Shown: piece by piece, positions 1 to 14,136 of the stretch
How positions within the stretch are numbered: position 1 is the first letter of the stretch
Layout of the letters: each line of letters begins with the position of its first letter
Origin: Flavobacteriaceae bacterium
GTDB lineage: Bacteria > Bacteroidota > Bacteroidia > Flavobacteriales > Flavobacteriaceae
Reading direction: 5' to 3'
DNA: 33,176 nt
Assembly: GCA_022565635.1 (NCBI GenBank)
Contig: JAIUMH010000015.1
Span: 1 to 33,176 of the forward strand
Translations under genes and position numbers: made by a program
Notes under the pieces: model-generated
Databases searched by the model: none
What the model saw: only the letters and a program-made list of their open reading frames with translations
What the model was told of the DNA's origin: nothing

Positions 1-1
1 C

Positions 2-532
2 GAACAATTAAAAGGAGTAAGTAGAGTAAAATCACTCGAAAAAATTCTTGATTGGGGTAATAAAATAATTTCAGCAGAAGAGTTTCAGACTTTAATGGAT
101 GAAAAAAATGAAAATTACCTAAAGTATGTTGATCAACTTACGCAAGCAGATATTTTACCAGGCGTTAATAAAAGACTGCAACAGCTAAAAGAAAATAATC
201 ACCCCATAGCTTTAGGTTCAGCTAGTAAAAACGCTAAACGTATTTTAAACCAAATGCAATTAACTCATTTTTTTGATGCTATTGTTGATGGAAATGAGGT
301 TACTAAAGCTAAGCCAGATCCAGAAGTTTTTTTGAAGGCGGCAAGTTTACTTCAAGTTTTACCAGAAAATGCAATTGTATTTGAAGATGCAGTGGCTGGA
401 ATTCAAGCGGCTAATCAAGCGCAAATGCTAAGCGTGGGGATTGGCGATAAATCAACTTTAAAGGAAGCAAATTTTGTTTTTGCAGACTTTACTGAGATTT
501 CAGATCAAATGTTTAACCAATTGATGAATTAA
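2..532 (+). CDS. pgmB: beta-phosphoglucomutase, HAD superfamily (5'-truncated by window edge)
   Basis: Frame is open from nt 2 upstream of the listed ATG (EQLKGVSRVKSLEKIL...). HAD motifs GSASKN and KPDPEVFLKAA...VFEDAVAGIQAA are present. It lies directly before a GH65 phosphorylase. Confidence 0.9.
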   Translation, partial: EQLKGVSRVKSLEKILDWGNKIISAEEFQTLMDEKNENYLKYVDQLTQADILPGVNKRLQQLKENNHPIALGSASKNAKRILNQMQLTHFFDAIVDGNEVTKAKPDPEVFLKAASLLQVLPENAIVFEDAVAGIQAANQAQMLSVGIGDKSTLKEANFVFADFTEISDQMFNQLMN

Positions 533-563
533 ATTATCCACTTAATTTTTTAAAGAACACATC

Positions 564-4977
<4,414 letters not shown>

Positions 4978-4979
4978 AC

Positions 4980-6860
4980 ATGAAAACATATTTTCAACCT
5001 ACTTTCAATTATTTGATGCTTGGATTTTTTATCTTAAGCTTTCTGCCTCAACATGTTTTTGCTCAAATTGAACGTGTAGAACCACCGCATTGGTGGGCAG
5101 ACATGAAGTATCATGAAATTGAACTAATGTTTTATGGTGAAAATATAGGTAGCTATAAAGTGGAAGTTTCAGCAGGTGAAATTACTTCAGTAGCTTCAGC
5201 CGATAGCCCAAATTACCTCTTTGTAACTTGGAATACAAAAGGAATTTCGCCTAAAACAGTTGAATTCGATTTCAGAAAAAAAAGAAAAACCCTTTTTAGT
5301 TATGAATTTGAATTGAAAAAGCGAGATGATCATTCAGCAAATAGACAAGGTTTTACAAGTGAAGATGCTGTTTATTTAATTACTCCAGACCGATTTGCTA
5401 ATGCCAATCCTGATAACGATATAGTTGAGGAGATGCGTGAAAAACATATTGACCGTTCTAATGATTATGCGCGTCATGGAGGTGATATTCAAGGCATTAT
5501 TCAGCATTTAGATTATGTAGAAGAAATGGGATTTACCGCTGTTTGGCCAAGTCCGTTGCTGGAAAACAACATGGATGAAGCTTCTTATCACGGTTATGCC
5601 ATTACCGATTTTTACCGTGTTGACCCGCGTTTTGGAACTTTAGAGGAATACAAAGAATTGGTTGAAAAAGCCAATGAAAAAAACCTAAAAATCATCATGG
5701 ATATGGTGGCTAATCACTGTGGAAGCGGGCATTGGTGGATGCAGGATTTACCTTTTCAAGATTGGTTGAATTACCAAGACATCTATGAAGCTGGTAATGA
5801 AGCGCCCAACTCTAGCCATAAACGAACCGTAAATCAAGACCCTTATGCTTCTGATTACGATACCGATATGATGAAAAAAGGTTGGTTTGTACAAACCATG
5901 CCAGATTTGAACCAAAAAAATGAATTCATGGCTAGGTATTTAATTCAAAATTCAATTTGGTGGGTAGAAGAGTTAGGATTGCAAGGAATTAGACAAGATA
6001 CTTATCCGTATCCAGATAAACATTTTATGGCCGATTGGGCAGGGGCAATTATGCAGGAATATCCCAACTTTAATATTGTTGGTGAAGAATGGTCTTACAA
6101 TCCATTAATTGTTGGCTATTGGCAAGATGGGCAACATAATTTTGATGGGTACCAATCCAATTTAAAATCGGTGATGGATTTTCCTATGCAAGGGGCAATT
6201 ATTTCTGGACTAAAAGAAAGTGAAGAAGGTTGGGGCAACGGATTGACAAAAATTTATGAGGCTTTGGCTAACGATTTTTATTACCCAAATCCTTTAGATG
6301 TGATGGTTTTTGCAGATAATCATGATAAAAGTAGAGTATTTACTCAATTGGAAGGCAATATTCATCTGAATAAAATGGCAATGGCATTGCTTTTAAGTTT
6401 ACCTAGAACTCCTCAAATTTACTACGGAACTGAAATTTTGATGGAAGATTTTGAGAATCCAGGAGACCATGGTTTGATTAGAACTGATTTTCCTGGCGGT
6501 TGGGAAGGTGATGAAGTAAATGTGTTTACTGAAACGGGACTTACCACAGAACAATTAGATTTTAAACATTTTTTAAAGGACTTATTGCAATTTCGAAAAT
6601 CTTCAAAAGCGCTTCAAATTGGACAAACTAAGCATTTTGAGCCTTTTAAAGGAATGTACTTTTTGTTTAGAATGCACAAAGATGAAGTTGTACTCACCGT
6701 AATTAATAAAAACGAAGAAACCCAAAAAGTAGATGTGCAACGCTTTGAAGAATTAGGTTTTGAAGGAGAAACTTTTGAATCGGTTTTAACGAAGGATACA
6801 ATGATATGGAAAGATAGCATTGAAATTAAAAGTGGAGTTTCTGTCTTTAAACTCAATTAA
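4980..6860 (+). CDS. GH13 alpha-amylase family protein (neopullulanase/cyclomaltodextrinase-like, SusA-type), secreted
   Basis: Signal peptide ending in VFAQ, N-terminal Ig-like/CBM region, and GH13 motifs DMVANHCG, GIRQDTYPY, VGEEW, FADNHDKSR. Confidence 0.9.
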   Translation: MKTYFQPTFNYLMLGFFILSFLPQHVFAQIERVEPPHWWADMKYHEIELMFYGENIGSYKVEVSAGEITSVASADSPNYLFVTWNTKGISPKTVEFDFRKKRKTLFSYEFELKKRDDHSANRQGFTSEDAVYLITPDRFANANPDNDIVEEMREKHIDRSNDYARHGGDIQGIIQHLDYVEEMGFTAVWPSPLLENNMDEASYHGYAITDFYRVDPRFGTLEEYKELVEKANEKNLKIIMDMVANHCGSGHWWMQDLPFQDWLNYQDIYEAGNEAPNSSHKRTVNQDPYASDYDTDMMKKGWFVQTMPDLNQKNEFMARYLIQNSIWWVEELGLQGIRQDTYPYPDKHFMADWAGAIMQEYPNFNIVGEEWSYNPLIVGYWQDGQHNFDGYQSNLKSVMDFPMQGAIISGLKESEEGWGNGLTKIYEALANDFYYPNPLDVMVFADNHDKSRVFTQLEGNIHLNKMAMALLLSLPRTPQIYYGTEILMEDFENPGDHGLIRTDFPGGWEGDEVNVFTETGLTTEQLDFKHFLKDLLQFRKSSKALQIGQTKHFEPFKGMYFLFRMHKDEVVLTVINKNEETQKVDVQRFEELGFEGETFESVLTKDTMIWKDSIEIKSGVSVFKLN

Positions 6861-6868
6861 TTACTACT

Positions 6869-9256
6869 ATGAAAAGAGCAAGGCTTTATTTTGGGATTTT
6901 TTATTTTGTTTTAAGTGTATCAACTCTTGCTCAAGAGTTCAGGTTTGAAGAGGTGAAAAGCTTATCTTCTGAAAATAAAATTGAAGTGCAAACCAATCAA
7001 GGAATAATCGGTTTTGAATTTTTAACTCCTGAAGCGGTTGAAGTAAGTTTTTACAGCGATTCGAATGAGGAATTACCTGTATCGCACGCTGTGGAAAAAA
7101 AAGCTACTGAATTACAAATCACTTTTTCTGAATCAGATCATAATCTTGTTTTTGGAAATGATGTCTTGCAAATTGAAATTAGAAAAGCGCCATTTGTAAT
7201 TCGTTATTTTCAAAATGAGCATCTACTTCTTCAACAAACTACGCCTTTTGAAACTGATGAGGTAAAAATAGCGTTTGAGATTGATGAAACCGAAGTGCTA
7301 ATGGGCGGAGGCGCTAGAGCTTTAGGAATGAATAGGAGAGGGCATAAGCTAGAATTGTACAATAGAGCGCATTACGGTTATGAAACCAAATCTGAATTGA
7401 TGAATTTTACACTTCCTATTGTTTTATCATCAAAAGGCTACATGCTTCATTTTGATAACCCTACTACGGGATTTATAGATTTAGATTCTAATTTTAACAA
7501 CCGAATCACCTATGAAGCTTTTTCGGGTGCAAAACGATTTCAGCTTATTGCCAATTCAAAATGGGAAGATATTCTCCGCACTTACCATGATTTAACAGGG
7601 TATATGCCTTTACAAAATCGGTGGGCAATGGGTAATTTTTCAAGTCGCTTTGGCTACCGAAGCCAAGAAGAAGTGCTTTCTACTATTGCTCAATTCAAAA
7701 AAAATGAAATTCCGGTGGACGCTATTATTCTAGACTTATTTTGGTTTGGTAAAGAAATTACAGGAACTATGGGCAATTTAGCTTTTGATCAAGAAACTTT
7801 CCCTGAACCCAAAAAAATGATGCAAGACTTGAAAAAGCAAGGCGTCAAAACCATTTTGATTTCTGAACCTTTTGTAGTGAATACTTCCAATCGTTTTGAA
7901 GAAGCCGTTGCAAAAGATGTTTTAGCTAAAGATTCTACTGGAAATGTAGCTACTTACGATTTTTTCTTTGGACACACGGGACTAATTGATGTTTTTCATC
8001 CAAAGGCAAAAAAATGGTTTTGGGATATTTACAGCGACTTAAAATCTTACGGAGTTGACGGTTGGTGGGGAGATTTAGGCGAGCCAGAAGTGCACCCCGA
8101 CCACTTATTGCATTACCCCAACTTAAAAGCAAGAGAAGTTCATAATATTTATGGCTCTGAATGGGCAAAATTAATTGCTGAGGGTTATCAAAACAATTTC
8201 CCAAATCAGCGTCCTTTTATTTTGATGCGTTCAGGTTATTCGGGAGCGCAAAAACACGGTATGATTCCTTGGTCTGGAGATGTGAATAGAACTTGGGGCG
8301 GTTTGCAATCGCAAATGGAAATTTCACTGCAAATGGGACTGCAAGGTATGGCATACATGCATTCTGATTTAGGTGGTTTTGCAGGCGATTTATTAGACGA
8401 TGAATTGTATGTGAGGTGGTTGCAATACGGGGTTTTTCAGCCTATATATAGACCACACGCGCAAGAAGATTTAGCTTCAGAACCTGTTTTTAGGAGTGAT
8501 TTTGCCAAGCAACATGCTAAAAAAGCTATTGAATTAAGGTATGAACTTTTGCCGTATAATTACCACTTAACTTACCAAAATTCAACTACAGGAATGCCAT
8601 TGATGCGTCCATTGTTTTTTGAAGAACCTGAAAATTTTCAGTTGTATTCGGTTGCTAATTCGTATTTGTGGGGTGATGCTTTTTTGGTGAGTCCCGTGAT
8701 TGAAAAAAATCAACAAGCCAAAGAAATTTACTTTCCCCAATCGGCTGAGGTTTGGATGGATTATTACTCCAAAGATGTCTTTGAAGGTGGAAAAACATAC
8801 TTAGTTGAAACCTCCATAAATCATATTCCTACTTTTGTAAAAGGCGGAAGTTTCCTGTTGAAATCGGATGTGGTTCAAACTACTGAAGATTACACATTCA
8901 ATAATTTGAAAGTTGAATTTTACTTGGATGAGTCACAAGAAAAAACAAGTACTTCTTATTACAATGACGATGGTAAATCGGCTTCAAGTCTTACAAATGA
9001 GGCTTATGAAAAAGTATATTTTCAGTATGAAAAAACTTCCGCCAAAAACTATCAAATTCAAATTGAAAAAGAGGTGATGCCTAATTTTACTTCAGAATTA
9101 GAAGTATTAGATTTTGAAGTTTTCAATTGGGAAGCATCACCAAAATGGATAAAAATAAATGGACAAAAAGTTGAATTTGAGTACAAAAATCGCTCTATTC
9201 AGCTAAATAATATTCACTTAAATAAAGAGAAAACAACAATTGAAATTAAAATTTAA
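6869..9256 (+). CDS. GH31 alpha-glucosidase, secreted
   Basis: 795 aa with signal peptide. GH31 motifs DLFWFG, WWGDLGEPEVHP, FILMRSGYSGAQKHGMIPWSGDVNRTW. Confidence 0.92.
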   Translation: MKRARLYFGIFYFVLSVSTLAQEFRFEEVKSLSSENKIEVQTNQGIIGFEFLTPEAVEVSFYSDSNEELPVSHAVEKKATELQITFSESDHNLVFGNDVLQIEIRKAPFVIRYFQNEHLLLQQTTPFETDEVKIAFEIDETEVLMGGGARALGMNRRGHKLELYNRAHYGYETKSELMNFTLPIVLSSKGYMLHFDNPTTGFIDLDSNFNNRITYEAFSGAKRFQLIANSKWEDILRTYHDLTGYMPLQNRWAMGNFSSRFGYRSQEEVLSTIAQFKKNEIPVDAIILDLFWFGKEITGTMGNLAFDQETFPEPKKMMQDLKKQGVKTILISEPFVVNTSNRFEEAVAKDVLAKDSTGNVATYDFFFGHTGLIDVFHPKAKKWFWDIYSDLKSYGVDGWWGDLGEPEVHPDHLLHYPNLKAREVHNIYGSEWAKLIAEGYQNNFPNQRPFILMRSGYSGAQKHGMIPWSGDVNRTWGGLQSQMEISLQMGLQGMAYMHSDLGGFAGDLLDDELYVRWLQYGVFQPIYRPHAQEDLASEPVFRSDFAKQHAKKAIELRYELLPYNYHLTYQNSTTGMPLMRPLFFEEPENFQLYSVANSYLWGDAFLVSPVIEKNQQAKEIYFPQSAEVWMDYYSKDVFEGGKTYLVETSINHIPTFVKGGSFLLKSDVVQTTEDYTFNNLKVEFYLDESQEKTSTSYYNDDGKSASSLTNEAYEKVYFQYEKTSAKNYQIQIEKEVMPNFTSELEVLDFEVFNWEASPKWIKINGQKVEFEYKNRSIQLNNIHLNKEKTTIEIKI

Positions 9257-9260
9257 AACG

Positions 9261-10703
9261 ATGAAGAAATTAATGAGTTTAGGGATTGCCATGAGTCTGC
9301 TTTGGTCGTGTGGAGATGCTCCAGAATTAGAGAAAATTCAAGAACCAAATGAGGTTCAACAACAAGATTTTACTCCCATAAGTAATGATGTTTTAGAATC
9401 GGCTGTGATTTACGAAGCCAACATCAGACAATACTCGCCAGAAGGAACCTTTGAAGCCTTTACAAAAGATATTCCGCAGTTAAAAGAATTGGGCGTGAAA
9501 GCGATTTGGTTGATGCCTATTTACCCTATTTCGATGAAAAATAGAAAGGCGACAGACGATTTATCTATTGAAGATATTGAAGACGAAAAAGAACGAGAAA
9601 AATACCTAGGAAGTTATTATGCTATTTCAGATTATACGGCCATTAATCCAGAGTTTGGGAATATGGAAGATTTTGAAAAATTAGTTGAAACAGCACATGA
9701 AAATGGGCTATATGTGATTTTAGATTGGGTAGCTAATCATACAGGTTGGGACCACCATTGGTTGGATGAGCATCCTGAATATTACGTAAAGAACAAAGAT
9801 GGAGAAATTACCGACCCAATCAACACAGAAACCGGAGAAACTTGGGGATGGACTGATGTGGCACATTTAGATTACAACAATCAAAACTTGAGAGAAGCCA
9901 TGAAAAACGAAATGAAATTTTGGGTTGAAGAAATGAATATAGATGGTTTTAGATGTGATGTTGCTGGGGAAGTGCCAACCGATTTTTGGGAACCTACAGT
10001 AGCCGAATTAAGGGAAGTAAAACCGCTTTTTATGTTGGCCGAGAGCGAGAAAAAAGACTTGTTTCATGAGGCTTTTGATATGGGGTACAACTGGGAAGGT
10101 CACCACATTAAAAATGAAATTGCCCAAGGAAAAATGAAAGTTTCTGATTGGGATGATTATATGACGAAGATTGATACTACTTACCAAAAAGACGATTACT
10201 TAATGAACTTTTTGACCAACCACGATGAAAATTCATGGAATGGAACCATTGACGAAAGAATGGGAGAAGCCAAATGGGCTATGCTAGGATTGGTTTACAC
10301 CTTACCAGGTATGCCTTTAATTTATAGCGGTCAGGAATATGATATGGATCACCGATTAAAGTTTTTTGAAAAGGATGAAATTCCAAAAGAAAAAAGCGAA
10401 ATGTGGCCGATGTTAGAAAAATTAGGAGCCTTAAAAAACACCAACAAAGCTTTACACGGAGCTAAAGAAAGCGCCGATTATAAACGATTAACAACTTCTG
10501 ATGATGAGCACGTGTTGGCTTTTAAACGTGAAAAAGAAGGAGATATAGTGGTGTTTGTTGCTAATTTTACTGATGAAGAAAGAAGCTTTAGTGTTGATTT
10601 TGAAGGAGATTTCACCGATTTTGAAACAGGCGAAGAAGACTTTTTACACCCCAAAGAAGAAATGACTTATCCGGCTTGGGGGTATCAGATTTTAGTAAAA
10701 TAA
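9261..10703 (+). CDS. GH13 alpha-amylase family lipoprotein
   Basis: The ORF-track start is TTG at 9240. The ATG at 9261 gives MKKLMSLGIAMSLLWSCGD, a lipobox-like N-terminus. GH13 motifs DWVANHTGWDH, GFRCDVAGEVP, NFLTNHDENSW. Confidence 0.9.
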   Translation: MKKLMSLGIAMSLLWSCGDAPELEKIQEPNEVQQQDFTPISNDVLESAVIYEANIRQYSPEGTFEAFTKDIPQLKELGVKAIWLMPIYPISMKNRKATDDLSIEDIEDEKEREKYLGSYYAISDYTAINPEFGNMEDFEKLVETAHENGLYVILDWVANHTGWDHHWLDEHPEYYVKNKDGEITDPINTETGETWGWTDVAHLDYNNQNLREAMKNEMKFWVEEMNIDGFRCDVAGEVPTDFWEPTVAELREVKPLFMLAESEKKDLFHEAFDMGYNWEGHHIKNEIAQGKMKVSDWDDYMTKIDTTYQKDDYLMNFLTNHDENSWNGTIDERMGEAKWAMLGLVYTLPGMPLIYSGQEYDMDHRLKFFEKDEIPKEKSEMWPMLEKLGALKNTNKALHGAKESADYKRLTTSDDEHVLAFKREKEGDIVVFVANFTDEERSFSVDFEGDFTDFETGEEDFLHPKEEMTYPAWGYQILVK

Positions 10704-10727
10704 TTGATCTGTTTGAATAGCTTGAAG

Positions 10728-10759
10728 ACCACTTTCAATTTTTTTGGAGGTGGTTTTTG
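10728..10759 (+). terminator. Rho-independent terminator of the glucan operon
   Basis: accactttc / ggaggtggt stem (with G-T pairs) followed by tttttgttttg, 25 nt after the last GH13 stop. Confidence 0.75.
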
Positions 10760-10790
10760 TTTTGATTTTCTTACAAAAGTTTTTAATACC

Positions 10791-10915
10791 TATAATACCA
10801 TTTAAATACATAATGTCATAATTAATTTTCTTAAGTATAATACCGACGCATCAGCCAAAAGCAGACACGTATTTTAAGGAGTATTAATATGACATTTAAA
10901 ATAACATTCGGTATA
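10791..10915. repeat. Imperfect long inverted repeat in intergenic DNA (MITE-like or structured element)
   Basis: The left arm (aatgtcataattaattttcttaa) and the reverse complement of the right arm (aatgtcatattaatactccttaa) align with few differences. The element is about 125 bp with no ORF. Confidence 0.5.
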
Positions 10916-11077
10916 AAATTTTAAAATAAGACTGAAATCAATTGAATTACTTTTAGATTTAGTTTTGTAAAAAAAATAAAACATAGCCTTAGCTAAGATT
11001 AGATTTTAAAACGATGCATAACCAAAAAAATGATTCATTAGTTTTTGTTTAGGGGTTTGAATGGTATAACTATGTTG

Positions 11078-11124
11078 TAAAAAAAAATGAGTTACTGCGG
11101 AAGTTGTTTCAGCAATAACTCATT
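11078..11124 (-). terminator. Rho-independent terminator for the E1 dehydrogenase gene
   Basis: Stem aatgagtta (11086-11094) / taactcatt (11116-11124). Read on the - strand it is followed by a T run (the A run at 11079-11087 on +). Confidence 0.75.
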
Positions 11125-11146
11125 CGTAAATAAATTAGTAAAGTGT

Positions 11147-13558
11147 TTATTTAAGCTTTGGAAACTCTTCCGGATTAAATTCATGCATGATAGCATAAGC
11201 TTTTTCAAAAACGTCTTCTGTAGAAGGCTTAGAAAAATAATCTCCATCAGTACCATAGGCGGGCCTATGTTCTTTAGCGGTTAAGGTTTGTGGTTGACTA
11301 TCTAAATATCGATAAGCATTTTGTTCTTCTAAGACTTTTTGAAGAATGAATGCAGATGCGCCACCTGGAACATCTTCATCTACAACTAATAACCGATTTG
11401 TTTTCTGAATACTTTCAACAATATCATGAGATAAATCAAAAGGGAGTAGTGATTGTATGTCAATAATTTCAACAGAGATACCTACTTCAGTCAATTCTTT
11501 TGCCGCTTGTTCTACAATACGTAAAGTTGAGCCGTAAGAAACAATAGTTAAATCATTTCCTTCTCTTAGGGTTTCAACCTTGCCTAATGGAGTTTTAAAT
11601 TCTCCTAAATTGGTAGGCATTTTTTCTTTTAATCGGTAGCCATTTAAGCATTCCACAATTAAAGCAGGTTCATCACTTGCTAGAAGGGTGTTATAGAAAC
11701 CAGCTGCTTTAGTCATGTTACGGGGTACTAAAACATGAATACCTCGAATTAAATTGAGTATTCCTCCCATGGGTGAGCCTGAATGCCAAATTCCTTCTAA
11801 TCGATGCCCTCGTGTTCTAACTATAAGTGGAGCTTTTTGTTTTCCCGCCGAACGATAGGCTGTTGTTGCTAAATCATCACTCATGATTTGCAATGCATAC
11901 AAGAGGTAATCCAAATATTGAATTTCAGCAATTGGTCTTAAACCTCTTAAAGCCATTCCTATGCCTTGTCCTAAAATGGTAGCCTCTCTAATTCCAGCAT
12001 CAGCAACTCGTATAGCTCCATATTTATTTTGAAGACCTTCTAAACCTTGATTTACATCACCAATTTCACCTGCATCTTCCCCAAAAATCAGTGTTTCTGG
12101 ATGCATTTCAAAAATCTTATCAAAATTATCTCTCAAGATTAATCTAGCATCAACTTCTTCGCTGTCTTCTGCATACTGTGGAGAAACTTCTTCAATGGCA
12201 GTAGCAGTTTTAGAAGTATTGTTGAATAAATGACTACTGTATTGAGGTTGAACACGTTTGCTAAATTCTTCAATCCACTTAATCAGTGCATCTTTTGCTT
12301 CAGATTTTTCAAATCTTACATGACGCAAAGCTTTTCTTGCGGTTGCTAGCAAAACCGATTTAAGTGGTTCGTCAAGATTTTTAACCTCATCTGCATAGGG
12401 TTGAATAAACGATTTATTTTCACTAGAATCAGCCAAGTTTTGAAGTAATTGACTTACAATTTTACTCTCTTGTTTAGCAATTTTACCAAAAGCTTTCCAA
12501 GCCTCTTGCTTACCTTTTCTAACCTCTGTCTTTATATCTTTTTCTAATTCTTTTAGATCTTCCTCTGTGGCAATCTCATTTTCAATAATCCATTTTCTCA
12601 TTTGTACATTACAATCAAACTCTCTTTCCCATTCTAAGCGTTCTTTAGATTTGTAACGCTCATGAGAGCCTGAGGTAGAATGACCTTGTGGTTGAGTAAG
12701 TTCTTGAACATGAATTAAAACAGGAACATGCTCTGTTCTTGCAAATTTTTCAGCTTTTTGGTAAGCTTCAATAAGCGCTGTATAATCCCAGCCATTTACA
12801 CGTATAATTTCGTATCCGTTAGAGTCTTCTTCTCGTTGAAAGCCTTTCAAGATTTCAGAAATGTTTTCTTTAGTAGTTTGGTGTCTTGCATGAACAGAAA
12901 TTCCGTAATCATCATCCCAGACGTTAATCACCATAGGTACTTTTAAAACGCCTGCGGCATTAAAAGTTTCCCAAAATAAACCTTCAGAAGTACTGGCATT
13001 ACCAATAGTTCCCCAAGCTATTTCATCGCCGTTATTAGAGAAATTTGTGCTATCTATATTTTTTTCTGCACGATACACCTTAGAGGCTTGTGCTAACCCC
13101 AAAAGTCTAGGCATCTGGCCAGCTGTAGGTGAAATATCTGCGCTTGAGTTTTTTTGTTGAGTTAAATTTTTCCAAGATCCATCTTCATTTAAACTGTGGG
13201 TCATAAAATGACCGCCCATTTGTCTTCCTGCCGACATAGGTTCTTGTTCAATATCTGTGTTTGCATAGAGACCAGCAAAAAATTCTTGAATAGTGAGTTG
13301 GCCAATGGCCATCATAAAAGTTTGATCACGGTAGTACCCAGATCTAAAATCACCATTCTTAAATGATTTAGCCCAAGCCAATTGTGGAACTTCTTTACCG
13401 TCTCCAAAAATCCCAAATTTTGCCTTTCCGGTTAAAACCTCTCTACGTCCTAATAGACTACATTCACGGCTTGTAACGGCTATTTTGTAATCATTCATCA
13501 CTTCAGCTTTGAAGTCATCAAATGAAATATCTTTATTGCTTTCTACTGTTTCTTGCAT
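11147..13558 (-). CDS. Thiamine-dependent alpha-ketoacid dehydrogenase E1, fused alpha and beta subunits (2-oxoisovalerate dehydrogenase-like)
   Basis: 803 aa. The N-terminal half is E1-alpha-like (FRSGYYRDQTFMMAIG, GNASTSEGLFWETFNAAG). The C-terminal half is E1-beta-like (LIFGEDAGEIGDVNQG, VADAGIREATILGQGIGMALRGLRPIAEIQYLDY). Confidence 0.88.
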   Translation of the reverse strand: MQETVESNKDISFDDFKAEVMNDYKIAVTSRECSLLGRREVLTGKAKFGIFGDGKEVPQLAWAKSFKNGDFRSGYYRDQTFMMAIGQLTIQEFFAGLYANTDIEQEPMSAGRQMGGHFMTHSLNEDGSWKNLTQQKNSSADISPTAGQMPRLLGLAQASKVYRAEKNIDSTNFSNNGDEIAWGTIGNASTSEGLFWETFNAAGVLKVPMVINVWDDDYGISVHARHQTTKENISEILKGFQREEDSNGYEIIRVNGWDYTALIEAYQKAEKFARTEHVPVLIHVQELTQPQGHSTSGSHERYKSKERLEWEREFDCNVQMRKWIIENEIATEEDLKELEKDIKTEVRKGKQEAWKAFGKIAKQESKIVSQLLQNLADSSENKSFIQPYADEVKNLDEPLKSVLLATARKALRHVRFEKSEAKDALIKWIEEFSKRVQPQYSSHLFNNTSKTATAIEEVSPQYAEDSEEVDARLILRDNFDKIFEMHPETLIFGEDAGEIGDVNQGLEGLQNKYGAIRVADAGIREATILGQGIGMALRGLRPIAEIQYLDYLLYALQIMSDDLATTAYRSAGKQKAPLIVRTRGHRLEGIWHSGSPMGGILNLIRGIHVLVPRNMTKAAGFYNTLLASDEPALIVECLNGYRLKEKMPTNLGEFKTPLGKVETLREGNDLTIVSYGSTLRIVEQAAKELTEVGISVEIIDIQSLLPFDLSHDIVESIQKTNRLLVVDEDVPGGASAFILQKVLEEQNAYRYLDSQPQTLTAKEHRPAYGTDGDYFSKPSTEDVFEKAYAIMHEFNPEEFPKLK

Positions 13559-13580
13559 TTCAACAAATTTTGAATTGTTG

Positions 13581-13610
13581 CGAAGATAGTAAAAATTGTC
13601 AAGATTTCAA
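13581..13610 (-). promoter_or_regulatory. Putative Bacteroidetes-type promoter for the E1 gene
   Basis: On the - strand: TTTG, 19-nt spacer, TATCTTCG, close to the TTG-N19-TAnnTTTG consensus, just upstream of the 13558 start. Confidence 0.5.
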
Positions 13611-13731
13611 ACGGGTAAAAAAGTTAAATAAATGTGTTTTTTGTAAAAATTATTCGCCTTATGGTGTTTGTGTTAATGATTTTTCAATAATTAACTATAT
13701 TTTCCACTGAAAGTTTAAAAGCATAAGAGCG

Positions 13732-14028
13732 TTAGAGCGCAATACCTACGGGTAGCATATCTTTGTATTTAAGCTTGTTTTTTCGCATAAAGCTTTTTAC
13801 CTGTTTGCATGTAGGTACAACTTTTACGTTATTCTCTTTTAAAAAATCCAAAACAAGTTGAATCATTTTTTCTTGATAGCCTTCCTTAATCAAGTGTTCG
13901 CTAATGACCATTTTAGTTAAAAAGGTTTTTCGTTCCTGTTCAGAAAACTCAATAGTAATCAGCTCGTTGTCCACAAGCGCTTCAAATTGTCTTTGGAAAT
14001 CGTTTTTCTTAAGTTCTAACCCTTTCAT
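13732..14028 (-). CDS. GNAT/YidJ-like N-acetyltransferase-related small protein (COG2388-like)
   Basis: 98 aa with the compact pattern ...LTKMVISEHLIKEGYQEKMIQLVLDFLKENNVKVVPTCKQVKSFMRKN...LPVGIAL. Confidence 0.6.
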   Translation of the reverse strand: MKGLELKKNDFQRQFEALVDNELITIEFSEQERKTFLTKMVISEHLIKEGYQEKMIQLVLDFLKENNVKVVPTCKQVKSFMRKNKLKYKDMLPVGIAL

Positions 14029-14069
14029 AATCCACTCTTTTTATAGATAACCTTTTAATTTAAATTTTA

Positions 14070-14098
14070 TTGTCAAGTAAAATTGAATGCTATCTTTG
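14070..14098 (+). promoter_or_regulatory. Putative Bacteroidetes-type promoter for the alpha/beta hydrolase
   Basis: TTG (14070-14072), 18-nt spacer, TATCTTTG (14091-14098), matching the TTG-N~19-TAnnTTTG consensus. The ATG is at 14137. Confidence 0.65.
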
Positions 14099-14136
14099 TA
14101 TCTTGGCTTTTGACATAAATTAATTGAAAAGGTTTA

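Noticed and set aside
13522-13710. 62-aa Cys-rich + strand ORF over the E1 start region
   Set aside because: Overlaps the E1 start and its promoter. The Cys content appears to come from AT-rich chance codons, with no homology I recognise.
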